Positions 7,759 to 16,220 of a stretch of 32,572 nucleotides of DNA are shown here, in pieces. Under the pieces are notes generated by a model. The model had not been told where the DNA came from. It worked only from the letters and a program-made list of their open reading frames with translations, and searched no databases. Origin of the DNA: Burkholderia sp. IMCC1007 (lineage in GTDB: Bacteria > Pseudomonadota > Gammaproteobacteria > Burkholderiales > Burkholderiaceae). The position numbers were made by a program, and so were the translations under genes. The stretch covers positions 1 through 32,572 of the forward strand of contig NZ_JAPVQY010000075.1 in the NCBI RefSeq assembly GCF_027257875.1, read 5' to 3'. The first letter of the stretch is position 1, and every line of letters begins with the position of its first letter.

Positions 7759-9066
7759 TCAGGCCGCCTTCGCGTGCTTCTCCGGTTGCGCGGGGCTTGC
7801 GCCCGCATCGACGCGCGCCGGGTTGTTCGGATGCGTGGTCCAGTTCGCGTAGTCGCCCGCGTCGACCCGCTCCATCGTGATGCATTGCTCGACCGGACAC
7901 ACATGCATGCAAAGATTGCACCCGACGCATTCCGAATCGACCACTTCGAAGTGCCGCACGCCGTCCTTCGTCGCCGTGATCGCCTGGTGCGACGTGTCCT
8001 CGCATGCGATATGGCACAGCCCGCACTGGATGCAGCGGTCCTGGTCGATGCGCGCCTTGATGTCGTACTTCAGGTTCAGGTATTTCCAGTCGGTGACGTT
8101 CGGCACCGCGCGGCCGCGGATGTCGTCGAGCGTCGCGTAGCCCTTCTCGTCCATCCAGTTCGACAAGCCGTCGGCGAGATCCGACACGATCCGGAAGCCG
8201 TAATGCATCGCGGCGGTGCAAACCTGCACGCTGCCGGCACCCAGCACCATGAATTCGGCCGCGTCGCGCCACGACGAAATCCCGCCGATCCCGGAGATCG
8301 GCAGGTTCGGCGTTTCCGGATCGCGCGCGATCTCCGCGACCATGTTCAGCGCGATCGGCTTCACCGCCGGGCCGCAGTAGCCGCCGTGCGTGCCCTTGCC
8401 GTCGACCGTCGGCATCGGCGCCATCTGGTCGAGGTCCACCGCGACGATCGAGTTGATCGTGTTGATCAGCGACACGCCGTCCGCGCCGCCCTTGTACGCG
8501 GCGCGCGAGCCCATCCGGATATCGCTGATGTTCGGCGTGAGCTTCACGAGGCACGGCAGCTTCGTGCCTTCCTTGACCCAGCGCGTGACCATCTCGACGT
8601 ATTCCGGCATCTGCCCGACGGCCGAGCCCATTCCGCGCTCGCTCATCCCGTGCGGACAGCCGAAGTTCAGCTCGACCGCATCGGCGCCCGTATCCTCGAC
8701 GAGCGGCAGGATCCACTTCCAGTCGCGCTCGTTGCACGGCACCATCAGCGACACGATCAGCGCGCGGTCCGGCCAGTCGCGCTTCACCTGCGCGATCTCC
8801 TTCAGGTTCACGTCGAGCGGACGGTCGGTGATCAGCTCGATGTTGTTCAGCCCCGCGATCCGCTGCCCGTTCCACTGCACTGCGCCATAGCGCGAGCTGA
8901 CGTTGACGACGTGCGGATCGAGCCCGAGCGTCTTCCACACGACGCCGCCCCAGCCGGCCTCGAACGCGCGGTTGACGTTGTACGCCTTGTCGGTCGGCGG
9001 CGCGGACGCGAGCCAGAACGGATTCGGCGAAGTGATGCCTGCGATGGTGCAGCGAAGGTCGGCCAT
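7759..9066 (-). CDS. preA: NAD-dependent dihydropyrimidine dehydrogenase subunit PreA
   Basis: Catalytic half of the PreTA enzyme that reduces uracil/thymine to dihydropyrimidines. The 435-aa protein has an N-terminal dihydroorotate-dehydrogenase-like FMN barrel (PFWLASAPPTD, ELNFGCPHGMSERGMG, KLTPNISDI, SGIGGISSWRDAAEFM). The C-terminal two-[4Fe-4S] ferredoxin domain has CIQCGLCHIAC and CVGCNLCMHVCP. I prefer the ATG at 9066 (MADLRC), preceded by CGGAG; the frame runs to 9180, but the extra residues do not look like protein and would reach into preT. PreT supplies electrons from 76 nt upstream in the same operon. Where mammalian DPD has its catalytic cysteine (ACGQ), this protein reads AVGQ. 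Confidence 0.94.
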   Translation of the reverse strand: MADLRCTIAGITSPNPFWLASAPPTDKAYNVNRAFEAGWGGVVWKTLGLDPHVVNVSSRYGAVQWNGQRIAGLNNIELITDRPLDVNLKEIAQVKRDWPDRALIVSLMVPCNERDWKWILPLVEDTGADAVELNFGCPHGMSERGMGSAVGQMPEYVEMVTRWVKEGTKLPCLVKLTPNISDIRMGSRAAYKGGADGVSLINTINSIVAVDLDQMAPMPTVDGKGTHGGYCGPAVKPIALNMVAEIARDPETPNLPISGIGGISSWRDAAEFMVLGAGSVQVCTAAMHYGFRIVSDLADGLSNWMDEKGYATLDDIRGRAVPNVTDWKYLNLKYDIKARIDQDRCIQCGLCHIACEDTSHQAITATKDGVRHFEVVDSECVGCNLCMHVCPVEQCITMERVDAGDYANWTTHPNNPARVDAGASPAQPEKHAKAA

Positions 9067-9142
9067 GTTCGGCTCCGTGAGAATGGGGACGTTTATCGTG
9101 ATGCGTGCCGCGTGCGTGGCGTGCGCGGTGCGTATGCCGCGC

Positions 9143-10480
9143 TCACGCGGCCTTGGCGTCGCGCTGCGCGAGCGCCGCATCGATCGCGGCGGCCGCGCGC
9201 TTGCCGTCCTGCACGGCCTGCACCGTCAGATCGATGCCACCCGTCGCCGCGCAGTCGCCGCCGGCCCATACGTCGGGCAACGCCGTGCGTCCGTCGGCAT
9301 CGACCGCGATGCGCGTGCCGTCCGCCGTCAGCAACGCGGCGGCGACGCCGTCCGGCACCAGCGTCTGGCCGATCGCCTTCAGCACCATGTCCGCGTCGAC
9401 GGTGAAGCGCTCGCCGGACGCCGCCTCGAATTCGACGCCCGTCACGCGCCCGTCCGCGCCCGCGATACGCACCGGCTTCGCATGCGTGACGAGCGTGACG
9501 CCGCATTTCTGCGCGAACTCGCGTTCGGCCCAGGTCGCGCTCATCGCGTCCACGCCGCGGCGATACACCATCGTCACGCGCTCCGCACCGAGCTTGCGGC
9601 TCTGCACGGACGCGTCGATCGCGGTATTGCCGCCGCCGATCACGACCACGCGCCGCCCGACCGGCACGTTCTCCAGCGCGTCGGCCTGCCGCGCCTGCTC
9701 GATGAAATCGACCGCGTTCATCACGCCGGCCAGTTGCTCGCCGTCGATCGCGAGCGAGCGCACGCCGCCCAGGCCCATCGCGAGAAACACCGCGTCATGC
9801 CGCTCGCGCAGCGCGTCGAGCGTCACGTCGCGGCCGAGTGCGACGCCGGTCTCCAGCGTGATGCCGCCGACCGACAGCAGCCAGTCGACTTCGCGCTGCG
9901 CAAAGTCGTCGACGGTCTTGTACGCGGCGATCCCGTATTCGTTCAAGCCGCCCGCCTTCGGCCGCGCGTCGAACAGCGTGACACGATGGCCGGCAAGCGC
10001 GAGCCGGTGCGCGCATGCAAGCCCGGCAGGCCCCGCACCAACCACGGCGACCTGCCGCCCCGTATCGGGTGCGCGCGTGAAGCGCACCGCGCCGGATTCC
10101 ATCGCCCAGTCGGTCGCGTGCCGCTGCAGCGCGCCGATCGCCACCGGCTGCGCATCCTGGTGATTGCGCACGCATGCGCCTTCGCACAGGATCTCGGTCG
10201 GGCATACGCGCGCGCACATCCCGCCGAGCGGATTCGCGGACAGGATGTCCATCGCCGCGCCCTTCAGGTTGCCGTTGCCGATCTTGCGGATGAAGCTCGG
10301 GATGTCGATCTGCGTCGGGCACGCCTGCACGCACGGCGCGTCGTAGCAGTAGTGGCAGCGGCTGGCCGCGGCCGCCGCGGCAGTCGGATCGAGCAGCGGC
10401 GCGATATCGGCGAATTCGCACGAGAGTTGCGTGGACGACAGGCGATGCGCGGCGATATCGCCGGTTGGCTTGGTGGTCAT
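9143..10480 (-). CDS. preT: Dihydropyrimidine dehydrogenase electron-transfer subunit PreT
   Basis: A 445-aa flavoprotein resembling the small subunit of glutamate synthase. It moves electrons from NAD(P)H through FAD and [4Fe-4S] clusters to PreA. Cluster cysteines appear in CHYCYDAPCVQACP (~40-55) and CARVCPTEILCEGAC (~90-105). An FAD Rossmann motif follows (VAVVGAGPAGLACA, ~135), then an NAD(P)-binding motif (VVVIGGGNTAID, ~280). The ATG at 10480 has GAAGGAA upstream; a longer frame to 10534 lacks a ribosome site. It is the second gene of the operon, between beta-ureidopropionase and preA, the usual preT-preA order. Confidence 0.94.
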   Translation of the reverse strand: MTTKPTGDIAAHRLSSTQLSCEFADIAPLLDPTAAAAAASRCHYCYDAPCVQACPTQIDIPSFIRKIGNGNLKGAAMDILSANPLGGMCARVCPTEILCEGACVRNHQDAQPVAIGALQRHATDWAMESGAVRFTRAPDTGRQVAVVGAGPAGLACAHRLALAGHRVTLFDARPKAGGLNEYGIAAYKTVDDFAQREVDWLLSVGGITLETGVALGRDVTLDALRERHDAVFLAMGLGGVRSLAIDGEQLAGVMNAVDFIEQARQADALENVPVGRRVVVIGGGNTAIDASVQSRKLGAERVTMVYRRGVDAMSATWAEREFAQKCGVTLVTHAKPVRIAGADGRVTGVEFEAASGERFTVDADMVLKAIGQTLVPDGVAAALLTADGTRIAVDADGRTALPDVWAGGDCAATGGIDLTVQAVQDGKRAAAAIDAALAQRDAKAA

Positions 10481-10608
10481 ACACGTTCCTTCGACTGGGT
10501 GGAGACAAAGCCGTCCCGCCGGCTGCGGATGCACAGTCGGGGCGGTTGTTCTTAGGAATGCTACGGTCCGGTGCCGGGCAGCCTTCCGGCTGCGTTACGT
10601 GTGATGCG

Positions 10609-11889
10609 TCATGAAGCCGGCTCGCATGCGCGCGACAGCATCGCGTGCAGCAGCACGTTCGCGCCAGCCTCGATCCATGCAGGCGTCGCGTCCTCGATCT
10701 CGTTGTGGCTGATGCCGTCCACGCACGGCACGAACACCATCGACGTCGGCGCGACCTGCGCCAGATAGCACGCGTCGTGGCCCGCGCCCGACACGATGTC
10801 GCGATGCGAGTAGCCGAAGCGGTCGGCCGCGGCGCGCACGGCCGCCACGCAGGCCGGATCGAACGCGACAGGCTCGTAGTAGAAAATCTGCTCGAGTTCG
10901 GTCTCGAGCCCGATGTCGGCCGCGATGCGCGCGACGCCGTCGCGCAGCGCGGCGTCCATCTGCGCTAGCACGGCGTCGTCCGGATGCCGGAAATCGACGG
11001 TGAAGAACACGCGGCCCGGGATCACGTTGCGCGAGTTCGGGTGAATCTGCATCATGCCGACCGTCGCGCAGCCGAACGGCGCGTGATCGAGACCGATCCG
11101 GTTCACGAGATCGACCACGCGCGACGCGCCGAGCAGCGCATCGCGGCGGCGCGGCATCGGCGTCGGGCCCGCATGCGCTTCCTGCCCGGTGAACGTGATC
11201 TCGTACCAGCGCTGCCCCTGCGCGTCGGTCACGACGCCGATCGTCTTGCACTCCGCTTCGAGAATCGGCCCCTGCTCGATATGCAGCTCGAACGCCGCGT
11301 GCAGCTTGCGCCCGCCGCACGGCACATCGCCCGCGTAGCCGATGCGTGCGAGTTCGTCGCCGATCGTCTTGCCGTCGACGTCCTTGCGCGACAGGCCGTA
11401 TTCGAGCGAGAACACGCCCGCGAACACGCCCGAGGCGACCATCGCCGGCGCGAAGCGCGACCCTTCCTCGTTGGTCCAGATCACGACCTCGATCGGGTGC
11501 TCCGTCTCGATGCCGCGATCGTTCAGACTGCGAATCACCTCGAGGCCGCCCAGCACGCCGTAGATGCCGTCGAAACGGCCACCCGTCGGCTGCGAGTCCG
11601 CGTGCGAGCCGGTGACGACGGGCGCCGCATCGGCCACGCGGCCCGCGCGGCGCATGAACACGTTGCCCATCGTATCGACCGTCACCGTGCAGCCGGCGGC
11701 CTTCGCCCAGCCGACGATCAGGTCGCGCCCGGCCTTGTCGAGATCGGTCAGCGCGAGGCGGCACACACCGCCCTTCGGCGTCGCGCCGATCTTCGCGACC
11801 TCCATCAGGCTGTCCCACAACCGCTTGCCGTCGACCTTGATCGACGTGTCGAATGCTGCCCGTTTCACTGTTTCCGATACCGTGTCCAT
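10609..11889 (-). CDS. Beta-ureidopropionase / N-carbamoyl amino acid amidohydrolase (M20 family)
   Basis: Cleaves N-carbamoyl-beta-alanine to beta-alanine, CO2 and ammonia, the third step of the pathway. The 426-aa protein belongs to the hydantoinase/carbamoylase family of M20 zinc amidohydrolases. Metal-site motifs are SHADSQPTGGRFDG (~93), TNEEGSRF (~136), FELHIEQGP (~205) and the late SHNEIEDA. The ATG at 11889 has AGGAG nine bases upstream. It is the first gene of the operon, so the promoter lies in the gap shared with the TetR regulator. Allantoate amidohydrolase is a close relative, but PreT, PreA and HydA downstream make the pyrimidine role far more likely. Confidence 0.9.
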   Translation of the reverse strand: MDTVSETVKRAAFDTSIKVDGKRLWDSLMEVAKIGATPKGGVCRLALTDLDKAGRDLIVGWAKAAGCTVTVDTMGNVFMRRAGRVADAAPVVTGSHADSQPTGGRFDGIYGVLGGLEVIRSLNDRGIETEHPIEVVIWTNEEGSRFAPAMVASGVFAGVFSLEYGLSRKDVDGKTIGDELARIGYAGDVPCGGRKLHAAFELHIEQGPILEAECKTIGVVTDAQGQRWYEITFTGQEAHAGPTPMPRRRDALLGASRVVDLVNRIGLDHAPFGCATVGMMQIHPNSRNVIPGRVFFTVDFRHPDDAVLAQMDAALRDGVARIAADIGLETELEQIFYYEPVAFDPACVAAVRAAADRFGYSHRDIVSGAGHDACYLAQVAPTSMVFVPCVDGISHNEIEDATPAWIEAGANVLLHAMLSRACEPAS

Positions 11890-12253
11890 TCGTATCGCTC
11901 CTGTGGGGTCGTCATGTCGTCATCCCGGTCGATGCCGGTGCGCGCATTGCTTGCGTCGGTGCAAACCCGCACACGCAACGTGCATGTGCGCATCGTGCGC
12001 GCAATTCGTCCGATCAAGCGGCGGAAACATTGGCACTCCGTTCCGTCACGCGTCAAATCCTGTCCGATTGGACAGGTTTTAGACGATCAAAATGTGCAAT
12101 GCAATGTCTTTCTTTCGTGAGCTTCACCGAGCGAGAAACGTGCCACCGCGTCGCAGCATTGCGCGCACTGCAGCGACGCGAGCACGTGCGTTCAACGCAA
12201 GCGAGCGGCTAGAATGAAGCCCAACGCGGCATCCACGCCGCGCGAGGGCAACG
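11890..12253. promoter_or_regulatory. Divergent control region, pyrimidine operon / TetR regulator
   Basis: A 364-bp gap between divergently transcribed genes with no credible ORF. It should hold the promoters of both units. Its outstanding element is the central palindrome at 12059-12076. Sequence around 12077-12115 is notably A/T-rich compared with the surroundings, as expected for promoter DNA. I could not define clear -35/-10 pairs. Confidence 0.7.
12059..12076. promoter_or_regulatory. Probable operator of the TetR/RutR-like regulator
   Basis: CCTGTCC-GATT-GGACAGG is a perfect 7+4+7 palindrome, flanked by AAA on the left and TTT on the right once one mismatched base is skipped. It lies about 170 bp from each of the divergent start codons. 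TetR-family proteins bind palindromes of this size, usually next to their own gene. Its size and symmetry resemble RutR-type sites, but the bases differ from the alphaproteobacterial/enteric RutR consensus I know. Confidence 0.75.
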
Positions 12254-12946
12254 ATGAGACATGACGAAGCGGGCGCCGAGGCGACCGGCACCGACGACGC
12301 GCGCGCGCCTTTGCGGCGACGCAAGGCACACATCCGCGAGTCCAACGAAGCGCATTTGCTGGCCTGTGCGGAAGCCGTATTCGCGGAGCGCGGGCTCGAC
12401 GGCGCGAGCACCGCAATGATCGCCGAGCGTGCGGGCCTGCCGAAGGCGAACCTGCATTACTACTTCCCGACCAAGCTCGCGCTGTACCGCCGCGTGCTCG
12501 AAGACCTGTTCGAAGACTGGCACCACGCGGCCGGATCGTTCGACGCCGGCGACGATCCGGTGGAGGCGATCAGCAGCTACGTGCGCGCAAAGATGGATCT
12601 GTCGCGGCGGCGCCCGCTTGGCTCGAAGGTGTGGGCCAACGAGATCATCCACGGTGCGACGCACATGCAGGACATCCTGTCGGAGCGCGTGAAGCCGTGG
12701 TTCGACGAGCGTGTGTCAGTGGTCGAAGGCTGGATCGCGCGCGGCTTGCTCGCGCCGATCGATGCGCACGCGCTGCTGTACCTGGTGTGGGCGACCACGC
12801 AGCACTATGCGGATTTCGATGCGCAGATCCGCGCGCTGAGCGGCAAGCGTGCATTCACGCAGAAGGGGTTCGACGAGAAGACGGAGCAAGTCGTGCAACT
12901 CGTGATCCGTGCATGCGGGGCGGTATCGTCGGACGCAAAGCGGTAG
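12254..12946 (+). CDS. TetR-family regulator, RutR-like, of the pyrimidine operon
   Basis: A 230-aa TetR-type repressor. The N-terminal helix-turn-helix spans about residues 25-70 (LLACAEAVFAERGLDGAS, then IAERAGLPKANLHYYFPTK). The C-terminal part (MDLSRRRPLGSKVWANEI, then LLYLVWATTQHYADFD) resembles the RutR/YcdC ligand domain, known in E. coli to sense uracil. The ATG at 12254 has GAGGG just upstream. It is divergent from the beta-ureidopropionase operon with a shared palindromic operator candidate, so it probably represses that operon until a pyrimidine or a breakdown product binds. The ligand is inferred. Confidence 0.9.
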   Translation: MRHDEAGAEATGTDDARAPLRRRKAHIRESNEAHLLACAEAVFAERGLDGASTAMIAERAGLPKANLHYYFPTKLALYRRVLEDLFEDWHHAAGSFDAGDDPVEAISSYVRAKMDLSRRRPLGSKVWANEIIHGATHMQDILSERVKPWFDERVSVVEGWIARGLLAPIDAHALLYLVWATTQHYADFDAQIRALSGKRAFTQKGFDEKTEQVVQLVIRACGAVSSDAKR

Positions 12947-13027
12947 GTATCGACACGTCCGCATGCGCCGCGTGGCAATCCGGTTCAGCGCTCGGCCGAC
13001 ACATGCATCTTCGCAGGCCGGACGGCT

Positions 13028-13612
13028 TCAGAACGGAACCATCTCCAGGAAGTGGCTGCTGGACCAATCGGATTCGTTGTCGACGACCTCGAGCGACGCA
13101 TCCGGGATCTCGGGCTCCAGCTCCAGTTGCAACGCGAGCCGGCTGCCCGTCGCCGGCTCGCCCTGCTCCAGCACGACGATGCCCCTGTTCGGATGCAGGC
13201 CGGCTTTGGCGGCCTGCTCCGAAGGTCGCTGACCGGCATGTTCGACACTGCCCAACGCAACGGGCCTGCCGTCCAGGCTCGCATCGCCGGCCACCACGGA
13301 AAGAACGCCCCGCAGGCCGAACCGGAACGCGCTGTGATCCAGCGCATCGCCGCGCAGGAAAATCGCCATGCGCACCGGCACCTTGCAGACGACGTTCACG
13401 GAAACCAGGCGTTTTCCCAACGAGCGTCCTCGGGGCGATGCGGGTTGCCCCAGAACCGACTGCCGATACTGAGCGCCGTAGTCCAACTGCGCAGGCACCG
13501 TATGCAGCTGGCAATTTTCCGCCGCTGTATCCGCGACCGCCGCGCCGGCGATACTCAATCCCGCGCACATTGCCCATGCACGCCATCTACAAACAATCTG
13601 CTTTCCTAACAT
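13028..13612 (-). CDS. Putative minor fimbrial subunit / tip protein
   Basis: A 194-aa secreted protein; I recognise no named family. A signal peptide is clear (MCAGLSIAGAAVADTAA). The mature part begins with a cysteine (AENCQLH) and has a second one ~40 residues later (VNVVCKVPV), the disulfide spacing of chaperone-usher pilins, followed by beta-strand-like segments. It starts 22 nt after the usher stop with a GAGAAG site, so it is the last gene of the fimbrial operon, where minor subunits or adhesins often sit. It differs from the three DUF1120 subunits upstream and could be the tip, a terminator subunit or an assembly accessory. Ends 81 nt from the convergent TetR gene. Confidence 0.7.
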   Translation of the reverse strand: MLGKQIVCRWRAWAMCAGLSIAGAAVADTAAENCQLHTVPAQLDYGAQYRQSVLGQPASPRGRSLGKRLVSVNVVCKVPVRMAIFLRGDALDHSAFRFGLRGVLSVVAGDASLDGRPVALGSVEHAGQRPSEQAAKAGLHPNRGIVVLEQGEPATGSRLALQLELEPEIPDASLEVVDNESDWSSSHFLEMVPF

Positions 13613-13634
13613 ATCTTCTCTTTAGTCCAGGGCC

Positions 13635-16220
13635 TCATTGGAGCGTGCAACGGGCATCGGCGCTTTCGAACAGGACGCCAGGACCGGCTCGCTCGGGCAA
13701 CTCATACTGCAACCGGCACTCCCTGCCGTCCGGCAACGCCACGGTCAACGCGTCCGTGCCGGCTCCGTCGTTGAGAAAGACCTGCCCCTGCTCGAGCACC
13801 GTGCCGACATACTTCTGACGACCGTCCAGCACATAGGCGCCGGAAGGCAACGGATTACCCTCCGAGTCGCGCGCATTCAGCATCACCCGGCGCACACGGG
13901 TCAGTTCGAAGTCGATCCGGTTCACCGACCCGCGCCCGGGGTCGACCTGATGGAAGCCATTGCCGATGTCGACGTTGCGCGGCAAGGTGCTGGTCATCAC
14001 CTCCACACGATTGCTGCTGTACGCGGACAGACGCGGCACCACGGCACGCCCCCAGCGGTCCGTCCATACCGGCCCCTGCGGGGTGTTGATTTTCACGTTC
14101 GACACACCCGATGCCGACACGATGCCGAACGTGTCCTGTACCGGGTACGGCGAAAGCGTCACCCCGTTGGCATGCAGCACCACGCCGCCCGATGCCCCGC
14201 CGTAATACGAGCGGGCACGATTGCCCGTATCGGAAAAACCCAGGTTGACCTGGGCGATGCGCGACATCGCGGCCGCCTGGCCCGACACGGCGTTGCTCCG
14301 GTCTCGCGTGTTGCGCTCCGCGTTCAGCGAGTAGTTCAGACGATCGCCAACCCGTTCGCTGTAGTTGGCGCCGAAGCGCGTATAACCGCTCGTGTTGCTC
14401 GCATAGCTGCGGACGCTGCGCTTGCCGAACGGGATGCTCAGCGACACGTAATAGGTGTTGTCGGGCCTGTCGTAAGCTCTGCTGCCGTAATACCGGGCGT
14501 CCCGTCGAGGGCTGAGGTCGCGCTCCACGTTCAGCGACACGGTGCCGAAGCGAAAGCTCTTTCCCCAGGAAAAATTCAGCCGCTGGGTGCGCTCGCCGTT
14601 CTGTTGATTGGAGAATGCGTAGCCGAACGTCACACCGCCCAGCCTGGCATCGGACCAGGCCAGCGCCGCGGTATGCCGGCTCCGAAAGCGCGACGCAGCA
14701 AACCCGGGCTGGCCCGCATCGACGGTGAAGTCGTCCAGCGTGCGGTAGCCATTGCTCTGATACGCACTGCTGAAGCTCATGGTGAGGTTCTCGTGCAGGC
14801 CACCGAAAATGCCCGAGACCTCGATCTGCGTGCCCGACTTCATGGCCTGCAGCGACGCACGCTGCTGCAACTTGATACTGCTCGACCGCGACACGCGCAT
14901 ATCGACGCCCCAACTCGCGGCTTGGTATCCGGGAGCGAACAGCGCGGCGGCACCGACGTTGCCGCGCTTGCCGAGCGCCCAGTTACCGCTCGCGCTCGCC
15001 ACCCAGGGATTGCGGGCCTTGTTGCCGTCGAGATTGCGACTCTTGCCGAACGCGAACGCGTAGCCCTGCCGCTGCCCGAGGGCCCCCGCGCTGATCGACG
15101 CGGCGGGCACGATGAAGCTGCGCCGCGCGCCGTCGGATTCGATGACGGTCACCTCCAGGTCGTTGCTGTTGTTGAGCAGCGGCAAGTCCGTGAGCGCGAA
15201 GGGGCCGACCGGCACGACCGTCGTATAGATCAACCCGCCCGCCTGGCGCACCTCGACGCGTGCTTGCGATTGCGCCACGCCTTCGACCATGACGATGTTT
15301 CGCTCCTGCTTGCTCAGCGCGGCATCGGGAAACACCTGGATGCCGGTCAACGGCGCGCCGGTCAGCACGGAGTTGGCGATGTTGATCTGTCCGGCCTGCA
15401 GCGTGGCGCCCCAGCGCACCCAGGTTCGCTGGCCGTACGCGTATAGGTGTCTACTTTGGAATCCTGTATTGTCCTGACGTTGCGAATAGGCGCGGCTACG
15501 CAGGATCCAGTCGCCGGCATTCACGCCGAGTTCGGAATTGAGCGACAGGAAGTTCGAGCCCGGCATGCCGCTCGCTTCGCTGCGCATCGTCATCAATTCG
15601 TAGTTGAACAGCGCCGCATTGCCGCCCCGGCTGTAGCCGGAGAAGTCGGCCGAGGCGAGACGAAGTGCCGTGGTCGGCACCACGAGCCGCACTTCTTCGC
15701 GTCCCGGCTTGAGCGTCACGTCCGTGCCGGGGAATGCCCGCGCGAAGTCGTAGCAGGTGTCGGGGCCGGAATTGCCGTCCATTGCATACTTTGTGTCCGG
15801 CACCACCAGGCCGGCTGCGTCCAGAAAAGCCTGGTCGAAGCACGGTGCGCCGTCCTCGTCGAAGCGCGTGTTGATCCGCCCTCGCCGAATGTCGTTGACG
15901 TAGACGACAACGCGGCTGCGACCGGGCCGATAACGCGGCGCGGCGCGGAAATAATCGGCGATCTGCGGATCGAGCCCGCGCTGCTGCAGGATGCTCGTGT
16001 CGAAGTTGAACGCCGCATCGACGGGCGCCGGATCCGACGTGGTCTGTGCGGCCGTCGCTTGCGCGGCGGATGCCGCGTCAGGCGGCGTGGCCGCCTGCGC
16101 GTGCGCCCGCGGCGGATAGGCGCCGGCCAGCAACATCAACAGCGATGCGGCCGTGCCGTTGCGATACACGTTCGATTCGCGTTGGCGCCGCACTCGGCGC
16201 ATGGCACGCTCGCGCCGCAT
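13635..16220 (-). CDS. Outer-membrane fimbrial usher
   Basis: An 861-aa usher that forms the outer-membrane pore and assembles subunits brought by the chaperone. A signal peptide (LLMLLAGAYPPRAHAQA) precedes the N-terminal chaperone-binding domain (FNFDTSILQQRGLDPQIADYF). A Cys pair lies near GAPCFD and DTCYDF, followed by a long beta-barrel with a plug, C-terminal domains and a closing Cys pair (ECRLQYEL and RCTLQ). The same frame stays open to 16976, but I start at the ATG at 16220, which overlaps the chaperone stop as TAATG and implies translational coupling. An alternative Met lies at 16202. Size agrees with known ushers. Confidence 0.92.
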   Translation of the reverse strand: MRRERAMRRVRRQRESNVYRNGTAASLLMLLAGAYPPRAHAQAATPPDAASAAQATAAQTTSDPAPVDAAFNFDTSILQQRGLDPQIADYFRAAPRYRPGRSRVVVYVNDIRRGRINTRFDEDGAPCFDQAFLDAAGLVVPDTKYAMDGNSGPDTCYDFARAFPGTDVTLKPGREEVRLVVPTTALRLASADFSGYSRGGNAALFNYELMTMRSEASGMPGSNFLSLNSELGVNAGDWILRSRAYSQRQDNTGFQSRHLYAYGQRTWVRWGATLQAGQINIANSVLTGAPLTGIQVFPDAALSKQERNIVMVEGVAQSQARVEVRQAGGLIYTTVVPVGPFALTDLPLLNNSNDLEVTVIESDGARRSFIVPAASISAGALGQRQGYAFAFGKSRNLDGNKARNPWVASASGNWALGKRGNVGAAALFAPGYQAASWGVDMRVSRSSSIKLQQRASLQAMKSGTQIEVSGIFGGLHENLTMSFSSAYQSNGYRTLDDFTVDAGQPGFAASRFRSRHTAALAWSDARLGGVTFGYAFSNQQNGERTQRLNFSWGKSFRFGTVSLNVERDLSPRRDARYYGSRAYDRPDNTYYVSLSIPFGKRSVRSYASNTSGYTRFGANYSERVGDRLNYSLNAERNTRDRSNAVSGQAAAMSRIAQVNLGFSDTGNRARSYYGGASGGVVLHANGVTLSPYPVQDTFGIVSASGVSNVKINTPQGPVWTDRWGRAVVPRLSAYSSNRVEVMTSTLPRNVDIGNGFHQVDPGRGSVNRIDFELTRVRRVMLNARDSEGNPLPSGAYVLDGRQKYVGTVLEQGQVFLNDGAGTDALTVALPDGRECRLQYELPERAGPGVLFESADARCTLQ

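Noticed and set aside
6047..8938. 963-codon minus-strand frame across preA, permease and hydA
   Set aside because: Very Arg-rich shadow in another frame of three well-supported genes; no coherent domain.
7774..9405. 543-codon plus-strand frame opposite preA/preT
   Set aside because: Antisense artefact; PreA iron-sulfur and FMN motifs are unambiguous on the minus strand.
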